The notes: generated by a model not told the origin, from the letters alone. A stretch of DNA of 64,000 nt from JABCYV01 sp963696025 (GCA_963696025.1 CAVOII010000004.1:248001-312000), one strand, 5' to 3'. Numbered from the stretch's first letter, positions 9,639 through 18,475 are shown. Made by a program: numbers and translations.

Positions 9639-11129
9639 TTACTTAACTGGGCAAATGCCGTGAGGCTGTCCGGTACATCCTGCCTGTCCGGGTCCGACGT
9701 GATGGCTGTTGCGCCCACTGTTGGCAGGCATCACATAGGGGAATGAGTTGTTCAATCCCTCAACGTTGATGTTGACGCCATCACCGATGCGTGTCCCGAA
9801 CTTCACCGGATCTACCAGGATGCCGGCTACCGCGCGGGAGGAGATGTCTACCACGTCATCGATCGGCCTGCGTCCGTTGGGATATCCGGCAAGGTCACCG
9901 GCAAGGAAGCCGAGCCGTTTCTGGTTTGCGACTGGAGTCGGTGGAATGCCGGTATTCAGTCGCATGAGGTCAGCCACCGGCCCCGCGTCTCCCGGACCAC
10001 AGCCTGGGCAGATCGGTGGCATGTACTGCGCCAGGATCAGCAAATCCGTACGTGGCGGTGAGGCTACTGGAATGCCGACAGAGCTGAAAACAGTCGCCAA
10101 GACTGGATTCAGGAAGAAGTTGGCAAACTGAGAGTCATTCTTGGGATCATCCATGCTGAAACGGTCTTTGAAACCAGTGCCGATGATCAGTTCGTTGATC
10201 AGCGAATTACCTTCGCGCTGAACCTGCCGGAACGGGCCTGAATTCTGGTCCCGGAACGGAGAGCGGCGAATTGTAACTCTGGGGCGCGAAGTTGTGCCGT
10301 AAGTTCCAATGACCGCCTCTTTGTCTCCTGGACCGTGGATCTTGCCGTCCACCGTGAGCATGGTGATGGGCACTTCCAGCACAATAGAGTTCACGTTGAA
10401 ACCAGCCACGGCATCGGGCGCATAGTTGTGGGTGTCATCGGCATCCTCCGCAGCAGGCAGCACGCCGCCAACGCCCATGCGGAAGTTCAAGGAATCGAAC
10501 GCCGCGCCAAGGTCGATGAAGAAAGGATCGTCTACCGTGCCCGCAAATACGCGAACGCCACTACCGAGGTCATTGATCCCCTGGTTAAACAGCGCCTGGT
10601 AGTTGGGCATGGTGCGCGGTCCGACATTTGATGGAACTGCAAACAATGTTTTCCCACCCGTCAGATCGGTGGAAATGCCGTTCTTGACCATGGTCACGGT
10701 ATAGGTTTGCCGCTCACTCAGACCAACGGAACCCGGACCATCCAGAGAGGTGATCGGCGGGATGCCAGCGATACCGCCCACGAAACCGGTGAACAGGTTA
10801 CGTTGACGGATTTCAGTAGTGAAGCGGAATTGAAAAGTAACGTCTTCCACTCCGTCCTGGTTGTTGTCAATCTTCATCTCATAGAGCACATTCGGATCGA
10901 AAGGGAAGTAGTTGGGACCGTTGGAAGGCTCGAGGAACGGGTCGACATTCAAAATCATCGTGACCCGGTCAGGGTGGTCGAAGCTGACAAATGCGTACCA
11001 ATCGGTTATGTCCGCGGTACGATCCAGTGCCGTAATTGGCGCTTCGCGGTGGCTGGACGCAAACAAGCTGGCGGGAACCAGCACGCACAGCGCCAGGATA
11101 AAGGCCACTGTTATCTTGATCTTGTTCAT
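9639..11129 (-). CDS. Secreted DUF4331 family protein
   Basis: 496 residues from ATG 11129, preceded by AGAGG; the longer in-frame start at 11249 is rejected because the signal peptide (KIKITVAFILALCVLVPAS) begins exactly at 11129. The first mature residues, FASSHREAPITALDRTADI, are the hallmark of DUF4331 (the SHREAP motif close to the cleavage site). Further family strings are DWYAFVSFDHPDRVTMIL, FPFDPNVLYEMKID and DGVEDVTFQFRF. The C-terminal part has GRRPIDDVVDISSRAVAG. The domain's biochemical function is not established to my knowledge; members are exported. Context: first gene of the minus-strand series DUF4331, TPR, TonB receptor, separated from the esterase gene upstream by 185 bases that carry a perfect inverted repeat. 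Confidence 0.88.
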   Translation of the reverse strand: MNKIKITVAFILALCVLVPASLFASSHREAPITALDRTADITDWYAFVSFDHPDRVTMILNVDPFLEPSNGPNYFPFDPNVLYEMKIDNNQDGVEDVTFQFRFTTEIRQRNLFTGFVGGIAGIPPITSLDGPGSVGLSERQTYTVTMVKNGISTDLTGGKTLFAVPSNVGPRTMPNYQALFNQGINDLGSGVRVFAGTVDDPFFIDLGAAFDSLNFRMGVGGVLPAAEDADDTHNYAPDAVAGFNVNSIVLEVPITMLTVDGKIHGPGDKEAVIGTYGTTSRPRVTIRRSPFRDQNSGPFRQVQREGNSLINELIIGTGFKDRFSMDDPKNDSQFANFFLNPVLATVFSSVGIPVASPPRTDLLILAQYMPPICPGCGPGDAGPVADLMRLNTGIPPTPVANQKRLGFLAGDLAGYPNGRRPIDDVVDISSRAVAGILVDPVKFGTRIGDGVNINVEGLNNSFPYVMPANSGRNSHHVGPGQAGCTGQPHGICPVK

Positions 11130-11179
11130 GGATGTTTGCCTCTGGGAGTGAAGTTGGACGTCGTTCGTGGCGAGTAGTG

Positions 11180-11208
11180 CTGCCCGGGCGGGCACCGCGC
11201 CCGGGCAG
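11180..11208. repeat. Perfect 11-bp GC-rich inverted repeat
   Basis: CTGCCCGGGCG (11180-11190) and CGCCCGGGCAG (11198-11208) are exact reverse complements around a 7-base spacer. It sits between the stop of the esterase gene and the start of the DUF4331 gene. Neither strand has a U-tract after the stem, so it is not a canonical intrinsic terminator; it could be a processing or stabilising hairpin in the 5' region of the DUF4331 transcript. Confidence 0.6.
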
Positions 11209-11314
11209 TTACCACCGATAACGTCTACTTTCCCTAGTACGCAGGCCACAGCGGATCGGATTGGCCTCGTCGTTGCCTTTTACGACCTGCGCCAGATGGA
11301 AGCCTGACCAACTC

Positions 11315-12217
11315 TTATCTGCGGCCGAAAACCCGAGAATGGAATTCCAGGGTCTCTCCGATGTGAGTCAGGAAATAATTGATGCTGTGGTCGCCGGGGT
11401 AGAGGTGATATTCGTGCGGAATACCTTCAACCTGAAGTTCCTGATGTAATGCTGCGGTGCCTTTATTGAAGCCGAGGTCGTCGTCCTGGCCGCAGTTGAA
11501 GTAGATAGCCAGCTTTCGGAGGCCGGCCGGGTTTTTCTTGGCCAAATCAAAAGGACTGTTCTCTTTCCAGTGCGGGGCGTCAATCGGCTTTCCAAAGACC
11601 GGGCCGAACAGGCTACCCAACGATGTTCCGGCGTCTTCGGCAGCACTGAGTTCCGCCGGTGATTCCGTGATCAGCGCAGCGCTCTGCGCACTGACCGAAG
11701 AAAAGAGTTCCGGATGTGCGAAAGCGAAACGCAGCGCGCCATAGCCTCCCATGGAGACTCCTGTAATGGCCCGAGTTGCGCGCTCGGAGCGGATTCTGTA
11801 TTTCTTCTCGATGTAGGGCATGAATTCGCCGATCAAGAAGTCGCTGTAGCGCACTGAACCGTCGGCGGAGTTGATGTAGAAGCTGCGCCTTCCTTCCGGG
11901 ACAACGATCAGAAAGTCAACGATCTTTCGTTGCTGGCGCAGATCTTCGATCAGGTTCCAACCGCCGCCATTGAATAAAGTCTGCTCGTTCTCACCGAGGC
12001 CGTGCAAGAAATAGAGCACCGGATAACTGCGTGGAGGGTGGTTCGGATCATTCGCATCGTAGCCGCGTGGAAGCTCCACGCAGTAGTGGACGACTTGTTT
12101 CAGGATGTGGCTGCTTAGCGCATTGCAATCGATCCGGCCGCGTTCTTGCGCAGATAGAGAAGGCGCCAAGGAAAGAAAAACTAGAAAAAGAACGAGAAGC
12201 CGGAAATACCAGCACAT
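11315..12217 (-). CDS. Secreted alpha/beta-hydrolase, esterase D / S-formylglutathione hydrolase-like
   Basis: 300 residues. Residues 1-23 form a signal peptide (FRLLVLFLVFLSLAPSLSAQ). The alpha/beta-hydrolase core shows YPVLYFLHGLGENE (oxyanion region), the nucleophile elbow GVSMGG with Ser155, an acidic cluster CGQDDDLGF (Asp245-247, one probably catalytic) and the histidine YPGDHSINYF (His277). This is the Esterase_phd/esterase D arrangement; exported members include feruloyl and other carbohydrate esterases, so a role in deacylating plant polymers is plausible but inferred. It lies nine bases after the stop of the ABC permease 12227-13642, which suggests co-transcription with the permease/ATPase pair. 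Confidence 0.85.
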   Translation of the reverse strand: MCWYFRLLVLFLVFLSLAPSLSAQERGRIDCNALSSHILKQVVHYCVELPRGYDANDPNHPPRSYPVLYFLHGLGENEQTLFNGGGWNLIEDLRQQRKIVDFLIVVPEGRRSFYINSADGSVRYSDFLIGEFMPYIEKKYRIRSERATRAITGVSMGGYGALRFAFAHPELFSSVSAQSAALITESPAELSAAEDAGTSLGSLFGPVFGKPIDAPHWKENSPFDLAKKNPAGLRKLAIYFNCGQDDDLGFNKGTAALHQELQVEGIPHEYHLYPGDHSINYFLTHIGETLEFHSRVFGRR

Positions 12218-12226
12218 CGCTTCAGT

Positions 12227-13642
12227 CTACTCGTAGCGCAAGGCCTGCACCGGATCAAGTCGAGCAGCACGGGCTGCTGGATACAGACCGGAGAGTAGGC
12301 TGACGACGAACGCGAAAGCAATAGCCCCAGATACCAGCCACCAGGGCACGGACCAGAAGTTTTCGGGCGGAAGGGCCTGGCGTTTGAGATAGACGTTAGT
12401 TCCAAAGTTGATCGCGTGCCCGATCGCCCAGCCCAACGCCACACCTACGACGCCGCCGAGCACGCCCATGGCTCCGGCTTCGGCAAAGAAAAGTTTCTTG
12501 ACGTCCCCGTCACTGGCGCCGATGGCCTTCATGATCCCAATTTCGCGGCGGCGCTCCAGGATGGCCATGACCAGCGTGTTCACGATGCCGATCGACGCCA
12601 CCGCCAGCGCGAGACTGCCGAAGATCCCCAAGAAGAGATCCAGCACTGCAAAAAATTGCCGCAGGCTGCGCGTGGCGTCAAGAATCGAAAAAGTATTGAA
12701 CCCCATCTTCTTGACCGCATCTTCAACCGACAGCACTTGTTTAGGATTCTTCACTCGCACGCTTAACGATGAATACGTGGGCTGGTTGCCGAAGGACCGC
12801 ATGCTGTCCCGCAATTCGGTCGGTTGCAAAACATGCAAAGCCACTGCCAGCTTCAGAGGCAGAAACACCCGCGCCCGGGCTGCTCCGCGCATGCTATCGG
12901 GATCAAGGTCGCAGATGCCGACGATCTTGAGTTTCTGCTCCCGTGAGACTACGGAATACGCGCGCTCTTCCTGGCTTGCGGCTTCCTCCAGATCTGACGG
13001 ACTTTCAATATCGGAGTCCGTGGGAAGTGAGTCCATCGCCGCAACTCGTTGGGCGTAACGCATGATGAGATCTTTGCCCAGCAATGGCTTGCCGAGTTCG
13101 GAGACGCTCACTTCCGGGGTGCCTGGCTTCGGGGTTTTGCCCAACAACTGCTCGGCGAATGACTTCTGCAAAATCGCTTCAGGAGCAGTGTCCGAGGAGA
13201 AGAAACTGCCCTGCATATTTTCGAAAGCATCGTTGATTCTGGCTGAGGCAGGCAGTCCGGCGACCATCGCGAGTTGTGGCTTGTCTTCATAGCGCAGCTC
13301 AGTAAAAAACCGAAGGTCGGGATAGGCCTCCAACACATTGGGAAGGCGTTCAATTTCCTCACGGGCCGATTGGTCCAATACCCGGCTCTCGGCGGCGGAT
13401 GAAGCAGTTGTTTCGTCGTGACCGAAACCGCGAAACTCGCGGCGCGAAGTGACCACCACGGTGTCGAAAAGTCCCGATCGAACCAGTCTGCGGCTGGCCA
13501 ACTGTTGCAAACCAATGCCCAGAGAAAGCATGGCCACCAACGATGCCACTCCCACCGAGATGCCGAGCGTGGTGAGCGCATTTCGCAGCGACGATTCACG
13601 CAAATTGCGGAAGGCAAGCTCAGAGAGATCGTAGGTCTTCAT
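12227..13642 (-). CDS. ABC transporter permease, MacB/FtsX-LolC type
   Basis: 471 residues. First membrane segment residues ~20-45 (NALTTLGISVGVASLVAML), then a periplasmic domain of ~280 residues that includes an acidic stretch (SDIESPSDLEEAASQEER). The C-terminal FtsX domain has three membrane segments; ILERRREIGIMKAIGAS is the cytosolic coupling loop. It ends LSGLYPAARAARLDPVQALRYE, the standard family tail. Its start overlaps the stop of the ATPase gene by four bases (ATGA, 13639-13642), so ATPase and permease are translationally coupled and form one exporter. The insertion in the periplasmic domain makes it longer than the permease at 927-2183. Substrate unknown. Confidence 0.92.
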   Translation of the reverse strand: MKTYDLSELAFRNLRESSLRNALTTLGISVGVASLVAMLSLGIGLQQLASRRLVRSGLFDTVVVTSRREFRGFGHDETTASSAAESRVLDQSAREEIERLPNVLEAYPDLRFFTELRYEDKPQLAMVAGLPASARINDAFENMQGSFFSSDTAPEAILQKSFAEQLLGKTPKPGTPEVSVSELGKPLLGKDLIMRYAQRVAAMDSLPTDSDIESPSDLEEAASQEERAYSVVSREQKLKIVGICDLDPDSMRGAARARVFLPLKLAVALHVLQPTELRDSMRSFGNQPTYSSLSVRVKNPKQVLSVEDAVKKMGFNTFSILDATRSLRQFFAVLDLFLGIFGSLALAVASIGIVNTLVMAILERRREIGIMKAIGASDGDVKKLFFAEAGAMGVLGGVVGVALGWAIGHAINFGTNVYLKRQALPPENFWSVPWWLVSGAIAFAFVVSLLSGLYPAARAARLDPVQALRYE

Positions 13643-14400
13643 AGCCGCTCTCCAGGCGCTATGCGTACCTCTGTACTGGGGTTGATATGCTCGCCGATCA
13701 ATTTGCCATCGGCCAGGAAGAGCATTCGCGCCGCATATCGTTCCGCGAGAGCGCGTTCATGCGTAACCATCACGATGGTCATTGCGAGCGATTGGTTGAA
13801 CTCGCGGATGAAGTCCATGATCTCGGTGCCGGTGCGGCTGTCCAGATTGCCCGTAGGTTCGTCGGCCAATAGAAGTTTGGGGCGATTGATGAGCGCCCGC
13901 GCCAGCGAAGCGCGTTGCTGTTCTCCACCGGAGAGTTCGCTGGGGCGGTGGCTTAGTCGTGCAATCAAACCAACACGGTCCAACGCCTCGTGGACCATCT
14001 GCGGGCGCCGGGTGCGATCAATCTCTGCAAATCTCATGGGCAGCTCGACGTTCTCTGCCAGGGTCATGCTGGAAACCAGGTTGAAGGATTGGAAGACCAT
14101 GCCGACCGCATGCAGACGATATTTAGCCAATTCTGCCCGTGAGAGCTGAGCCAGGTTTTTTCCCTCAACAATTACGGTTCCCGAGCTCGGACGATCGAGC
14201 CCAGCGATGAGATTCAGCAGGGAAGACTTGCCAGAGCCGGAACTTCCCAGCAGTGCCACAAACTCCCCAGCGCGCACCTGGAGCGAGACGCCATCCACAG
14301 CGCGTATGAGGTTCTGTCCCATCTGGTAGTGACGGCAGACGGCCTCAGTCTGGACGGCGAGCGGAGAGTTCCGAGTAGGTTGTCCGGGGCCCGGGGTCAT
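13639..14400 (-). CDS. ABC transporter ATP-binding protein, LolD/MacB-N type
   Basis: 253 residues, normal for a LolD-like ATPase. Walker A is LLGSSGSGKSSLL, the Q-loop is VFQSFNLV, the signature motif is LSGGEQQRASLARAL, Walker B is LLLADEPTGNLDS, and the H-loop is VMVTHERALAERYA. The DEPTGNLDS string and the short post-H-loop tail are typical of the FtsE/LolD/MacB ATPase class that drives mechanotransmission rather than substrate translocation through the membrane. The gene is coupled by four bases to its permease (12227-13642). It lies seven bases downstream of the MsbA-like exporter gene, so both transporters probably share a transcript. Confidence 0.95.
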   Translation of the reverse strand: MTPGPGQPTRNSPLAVQTEAVCRHYQMGQNLIRAVDGVSLQVRAGEFVALLGSSGSGKSSLLNLIAGLDRPSSGTVIVEGKNLAQLSRAELAKYRLHAVGMVFQSFNLVSSMTLAENVELPMRFAEIDRTRRPQMVHEALDRVGLIARLSHRPSELSGGEQQRASLARALINRPKLLLADEPTGNLDSRTGTEIMDFIREFNQSLAMTIVMVTHERALAERYAARMLFLADGKLIGEHINPSTEVRIAPGERL

Positions 14401-14407
14401 AGAGCTT

Positions 14408-16321
14408 CTAGCGGATCTCTCCTCTCATGAGGCGCAGCGCCTCAGACGGAGTTACATCGGCATCGTCGCTTCCAGTCGGTGCATCGCCATTTTCGCCGGG
14501 GATCCTCGCAGCGTCTCCCTCACCCGGCGCCAGAAACAGATTCCTCTCAAGGCCCTGCTGCTTCGTGTACAGATCGAAATAGCGGCCTTGCATGGCGTAA
14601 AGCTGCTCATGCGTGCCACGCTCCACGATCTCCCCGTGTTCGACGACTAGAATCTGATCGGCCCTGCGAATGGTAGAAAGCCGATGAGCGATCACAAACG
14701 TGGTTCGCCCTTGCATGAGGTAGGAGAGTCCTTGCTGGATCATTGCTTCTGATTCGGAATCGAGGCTCGACGTAGCTTCGTCGAGAATCAGGATACGCGG
14801 CTCAGCCAGAATGGCGCGGGCAATCGAAATCCGCTGTCTCTGACCGCCGGAGAGCTTCACCCCTCGTTCGCCGACAACGGTGTCGTATTTGTCGGGAAAG
14901 CTTTCGGCAAATTCATCAACACGGGCAATCCGGCAAGCGCGCAGGATCTCTTCTTCGCTCGCCTCAGGTCGAGAGAAAGCCACATTCTCGCGGATCGTCC
15001 CATCGAATAGAAATGATTCCTGCAGGACCACGCCCAAACGTGTGCGATAGGAGTCCAGGCGGACCGTGCTGAGATCGATGCCGTCGACCAGAACCACACC
15101 TTCGGTGGGCACATAAAAAGCCGAAATCAACCCAATAATGGTGGACTTGCCGGAGCCGGAGGAGCCGACCAGCGCGGTGACTGTGCCAGGTTCCGCTCGG
15201 AACGAAACATCCTGCAGGACAGTACGGCTGCCGTCGTAACTGAAGCTGAGGTGCTCGAACTCCAGCGTGCCATGTATGTCCCTCAGCGTCACGGTGCGCT
15301 TCGGATCCTGATCTTCGGGACGCTCGGCCAGAATCTCCTGAGTGCGCTCCAATCCGGCGAGAGCCTCGGTGAGCTGCGTGCCGATGCCGACAATTTGAGT
15401 CATGGGCGCGACCAGGAAGCCCAGGAAGAGGGTGTAGGAAAAGAAACCACCAACGGTCAGAGTGCCTGCCATGATCTGCCGGGCACCCACGTACATGATG
15501 ACGGCTCCGACCACGCCAAGCAGCAGACTTGCCGCAAGACTCATGACCGACGTCGCGGTCAGCGTGCGCATCACGTTGTCTAACAGGCGACGCACGCCTC
15601 CGGCGAAAACCGCTTCCTCGCGCTCTTCCGCGTGATATCCCTTGATTACCCGGACGCCGCCCAGCGATTCCGTCAATCGGCCGGTGACTTCGGCATTAAT
15701 CTTGCTGCGCTCGCGGAGAATCGGACGTACCGTCCCAAACGCCTTTTTAAGCGTGAGCCCGAAGCACAAGAGAAAACCGAAGGCGAGCACGGTCATTAGC
15801 GAACTGATGCGAAAGAGGACGACCAAAGCGATGCCCGAGGTGAGCAGTCCGCCCACGAAATCAACCAAGCCAGTGCCCAGCAGGTTGCGGACACCCTCCA
15901 CGTCACTCATGATGCGCGACACCAGCATGCCGGTTTTGTTGGAATCGTAAAACGCAACAGGGAGGCGCGAAATGTGGGTCTGGACCTTCTGCCGAAGCTC
16001 GGCAATCAGGCGTTGCGCCGCCTTCGACAGCAATTGTGTGAGAGAGAAAGAAGTGACGCCCTGAATGATGGTGGCGCCTAAGACGGTCAGAACGAGGCGC
16101 CGCAAGAGCTCGATGTGATGTTTCGCGATGACCCCATCGATAAGGAACTTTGTCGAGTAGGGAAGCACCAGGCCCGATACCCGGTTTATGACCATCAGCA
16201 GGAAGCCCAACATCAGCAATCCGCGGCGCGGGCGCATGAGCTCCCAGACGAGCGGAAGAACAGCTCTTAGCTTTTGAGCATTCAGCGGCGGGCGAGGACT
16301 TGGCTTCGGAGCGGCACTCAC
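14408..16321 (-). CDS. ABC exporter, fused membrane and ATPase domains (MsbA/multidrug type)
   Basis: 637 residues in the half-transporter layout: six predicted membrane helices in residues ~30-320 (e.g. LLMLGFLLMVINRVSGLVL, VGAVIMYVGARQIMAG), then an ATPase domain from residue ~355. Walker A is GSSGSGKSTIIGL, the Q-loop VLQESFLFDGTIRENV, signature VKLSGGQRQRISIARAIL, Walker B ILILDEATSSLDSESE, and H-loop VIAHRLSTIRRADQI. It would homodimerise in the inner membrane and export lipid A, lipids or drugs; which one cannot be read from sequence. A ~40-residue acidic C-terminal tail (GENGDAPTGSDDAD region) is an unusual addition. It is the first gene of the run ending with the esterase. Confidence 0.93.
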   Translation of the reverse strand: MSAAPKPSPRPPLNAQKLRAVLPLVWELMRPRRGLLMLGFLLMVINRVSGLVLPYSTKFLIDGVIAKHHIELLRRLVLTVLGATIIQGVTSFSLTQLLSKAAQRLIAELRQKVQTHISRLPVAFYDSNKTGMLVSRIMSDVEGVRNLLGTGLVDFVGGLLTSGIALVVLFRISSLMTVLAFGFLLCFGLTLKKAFGTVRPILRERSKINAEVTGRLTESLGGVRVIKGYHAEEREEAVFAGGVRRLLDNVMRTLTATSVMSLAASLLLGVVGAVIMYVGARQIMAGTLTVGGFFSYTLFLGFLVAPMTQIVGIGTQLTEALAGLERTQEILAERPEDQDPKRTVTLRDIHGTLEFEHLSFSYDGSRTVLQDVSFRAEPGTVTALVGSSGSGKSTIIGLISAFYVPTEGVVLVDGIDLSTVRLDSYRTRLGVVLQESFLFDGTIRENVAFSRPEASEEEILRACRIARVDEFAESFPDKYDTVVGERGVKLSGGQRQRISIARAILAEPRILILDEATSSLDSESEAMIQQGLSYLMQGRTTFVIAHRLSTIRRADQILVVEHGEIVERGTHEQLYAMQGRYFDLYTKQQGLERNLFLAPGEGDAARIPGENGDAPTGSDDADVTPSEALRLMRGEIR

Positions 16322-16436
16322 TGTCTGATTTAGAGCTTAAGGGCTCTCGTTTCGCTTCATTATTACATCACATGAATAGGCCTGGCAGACTTGCCCTGCG
16401 TGACATACTCTTCCCTCGTCGCGGCTGCGTCACGAT

Positions 16437-16787
16437 TCATGATCGCTCCGGATCTGCTGACGTCGGCGGAAGGCTGAAGGTTCCATCCACTACCTCAACG
16501 AAAGCCCTCTCTTCTCGAAGGATGATGCGCTTGTTTTCTGCCATCGCAAAATTCTCGCGAGCTTCCTTGTCCGATTTCAAGCGTGCCCGGTATTTCTCAT
16601 AAGAGGCGAGACTATCGAACGCAATCAGTCCCCACGCGATATCGTTCGTACCTTCATGAGGAAGAAAATAGCCAACCAGGTGGCCTCCGCACCGAGGGAT
16701 GATGCGCGCCCAATTCTCGGCATATTTTTGGAACTCATCTCGCTGGAAGGGATCAATCTGGTAGCGAATGAAGCACGTAATCGTCAT
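16437..16787 (-). CDS. NIPSNAP family protein
   Basis: 116 residues from ATG 16787, chosen because GGAGGA lies directly upstream; a longer in-frame start at 16913 would run through the divergent regulator's promoter. The sequence TCFIRYQIDPFQRDEFQKYA, GGHLVGYFLPHEGTNDIAWG, FDSLASYEKYRARL is the NIPSNAP dimeric alpha-beta barrel pattern. Bacterial members are small cytosolic proteins of mostly unknown function. It is divergent from the ArsR-type gene beginning at 16966, which makes it that regulator's most likely target (inference). Confidence 0.85.
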   Translation of the reverse strand: MTITCFIRYQIDPFQRDEFQKYAENWARIIPRCGGHLVGYFLPHEGTNDIAWGLIAFDSLASYEKYRARLKSDKEARENFAMAENKRIILREERAFVEVVDGTFSLPPTSADPERS

Positions 16788-16929
16788 CGCTGTCCTCCTG
16801 GACTTCAGCTTGGCTGCCGAATCGCCACGGTTGAGCGTGAGCGCCGCCCCCATGGTCGCGATGTACGACATGGCTTGGCGGCGGCCTATGTGGGCGAGAG
16901 ACTTGGGATCCATGCCTGCCAGGATGACA

Positions 16930-16966
16930 GTTGTACAACATCAACACTTCGCTTATCATCACAGTA
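16930..16966 (+). promoter_or_regulatory. Promoter of the ArsR-type gene with overlapping palindrome, predicted leaderless start
   Basis: A sigma-70-like pair TTGTAC (16931-16936), 17-base spacer, TATCAT (16954-16959) places the transcription start about seven bases downstream, on the A of ATG 16966. The -35 hexamer lies inside the perfect 10-base palindrome GTTGTACAAC (16930-16939), a plausible operator for the dimeric regulator encoded just downstream. No ribosome binding site precedes ATG 16966, consistent with a leaderless message. Confidence 0.55.
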
Positions 16967-17673
16967 TGGATGTTGGAAAAACTCATTCTGACGTCGCGGT
17001 CTCCAGCATTGCGGATGCGATCGGCGAACCGGCAAGAGTTCGCATGCTCTATTGCCTGCTGGACGGTCACGCGCGAACCAGCACAGAGCTTGCTGTGGTA
17101 GCCGGGGTAAGTCCGTCAACCGCTAGTGCACACCTGAACCGACTGAAGAGAGAGCGCCTCGTCAGAACGCTCGTCCAAGGCAAGCACCACTATTACAGCC
17201 TGGAAGGACCCAACGTAGCCAGCGCGCTTGAGGGGTTAAGCCTCCTCGTTGGTGGCTCCGTCAACAAGTTCGTGCCGAGCACACCAAGCCCTCTGCGCAC
17301 TGCACGGACTTGCTACGATCACATTGCAGGGACCGTGGGAGTGTTGCTCCACAACCGGTTCAAGGCAATGGGATGGCTAACTGGCGGCTCAAGCGGAAGC
17401 AATAATGCGTACGACCTCACTCCAGAGGGAACGAAGGCGCTTGAGGCTCTCGGTACTGACCTTGCTGCGACCCATGCTCTGCGTCGTCGCTTCGCGTACC
17501 CATGTCTGGACTGGAGCGAGAGACAACCTCACATTGGCGGAGCGTTGGGCGCCGCCATTCTGAAGACCGCGCTGAAACGAAAATGGATGATTCAGGACCT
17601 CGACAGCAGGGCTCTAAGCGTCACAAGTCTTGGGCGACGCGAAATGCTCACTCGATTCGGCCTCCATCTTTGA
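16966..17673 (+). CDS. ArsR-type winged-helix transcriptional regulator with C-terminal extension
   Basis: 235 residues from ATG 16966. The N-terminal ~90 residues are an ArsR-like winged helix: SSIADAIGEPARVRMLYCLLDGHARTS with recognition helix VSPSTASAHLNRL and wing RLVRTLVQGKHHYYSL. The remaining ~140 residues form an extension: RTARTCYDHIAGTVGVLL, LTPEGTKALEALG, RRRFAYPCLDWSERQPHIGGALGAAIL. The RTCYDH...C.DWSER pattern is known from ArsR-like regulators with an effector region; two conserved Cys and His could bind a ligand or metal (inference). An alternative ATG at 16924 would put the palindromic promoter inside the gene. It is divergent from the NIPSNAP gene. Confidence 0.87.
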   Translation: MDVGKTHSDVAVSSIADAIGEPARVRMLYCLLDGHARTSTELAVVAGVSPSTASAHLNRLKRERLVRTLVQGKHHYYSLEGPNVASALEGLSLLVGGSVNKFVPSTPSPLRTARTCYDHIAGTVGVLLHNRFKAMGWLTGGSSGSNNAYDLTPEGTKALEALGTDLAATHALRRRFAYPCLDWSERQPHIGGALGAAILKTALKRKWMIQDLDSRALSVTSLGRREMLTRFGLHL

Positions 17674-17772
17674 GAGGTTCAGAGCCCCGATTATTGCTCA
17701 AGTGCCCGCGGTAAGTGGTCTGGCGAGAATCGCGGAGGGTACTCAAGAATTGGTAGGTTGCAACGACCTAAG

Positions 17773-18384
17773 TCAGCGCTCCAGCGCAAACGCCACAATC
17801 GTCTCTCCGCGAGCGCCGGTAGTGCTTTCCAATTCATTAAGCAACGCGGCTTCAAGATGGTCTCCAGCCGGATGCATCTCACCTGCGGCAACTTCTTCGT
17901 CCGTCGCGCCGTCAAAGCACAGCTCACAAACTCCCAACTCACCATCAGACATTAACGGGGGGCCAAAGGTGCGGCATGTCATAGGACGCGCTTCATAGAG
18001 ATCACAGGTTCCGCCCTCGGGGTCGAGTGCCGGGCATGGCTCGTCATTGGCAAAATCATCCCATTGCTGTGCCGACTTCTCCGACTCATCAAGCAAGCCC
18101 GTGGCGGGATCACCCGGGAATTCTGGGGAAAGCCGAGCTACCGCTCGTTGAGCACGTTCGCGGACGCGGGCAGCACGCTCCGGATCTCGCAGTTCGAGTT
18201 CCGCCAGCCCCGTTCGCAAGCGAAGAGCGTCCAGTTGATTGATGGCAAATACTCCGATGCAACACTGGGAGCAGCCCGGCCGACAGACGAGCCATTTGCC
18301 ACTTCTGCGCGTGGCATCGGCCAACGCAGCATTAACGATCTGAACTAAGGCCAGATCTCGTGAAACTAGGGAGCCGCATGGCAT
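17773..18384 (-). CDS. YkgJ/UPF0153 family cysteine-cluster protein
   Basis: 203 residues. The family pattern is clear: CRPGCSQCC near the N-terminus (residues ~34-42) and CPALDPEGGTCDLYEARPMTCR (spanning ~117-138), with a further pair CELCF. These cysteines are thought to bind a metal or iron-sulfur cluster; the biochemical role of the family is not established. Cytosolic. The N-terminal extension (LVQIVNAALADATRR) before the first Cys motif is longer than in minimal members. It converges with the ArsR-type gene (99-base gap) and is divergent from the large TonB receptor. Confidence 0.85.
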   Translation of the reverse strand: MPCGSLVSRDLALVQIVNAALADATRRSGKWLVCRPGCSQCCIGVFAINQLDALRLRTGLAELELRDPERAARVRERAQRAVARLSPEFPGDPATGLLDESEKSAQQWDDFANDEPCPALDPEGGTCDLYEARPMTCRTFGPPLMSDGELGVCELCFDGATDEEVAAGEMHPAGDHLEAALLNELESTTGARGETIVAFALER

Positions 18385-18446
18385 ATTGGAGCATTAAGAA
18401 TAACCCAAAGGACACGCTATCCTTCAGAATTCAAGTATTTACGAAA

Positions 18447-18475
18447 CTTTACCGTCATTGACCGAATCTTTACCG
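18447..18475 (+). repeat. Pair of CTTTACCG direct repeats, 21 bp apart
   Basis: CTTTACCG occurs at 18447-18454 and again at 18468-18475, i.e. repeated at 21 bases, two helical turns, in the 231-base region between the divergent YkgJ and TonB-receptor genes. The spacing suits a regulator contacting one DNA face, but no regulator is identified and the repeat could be chance. Confidence 0.35.
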
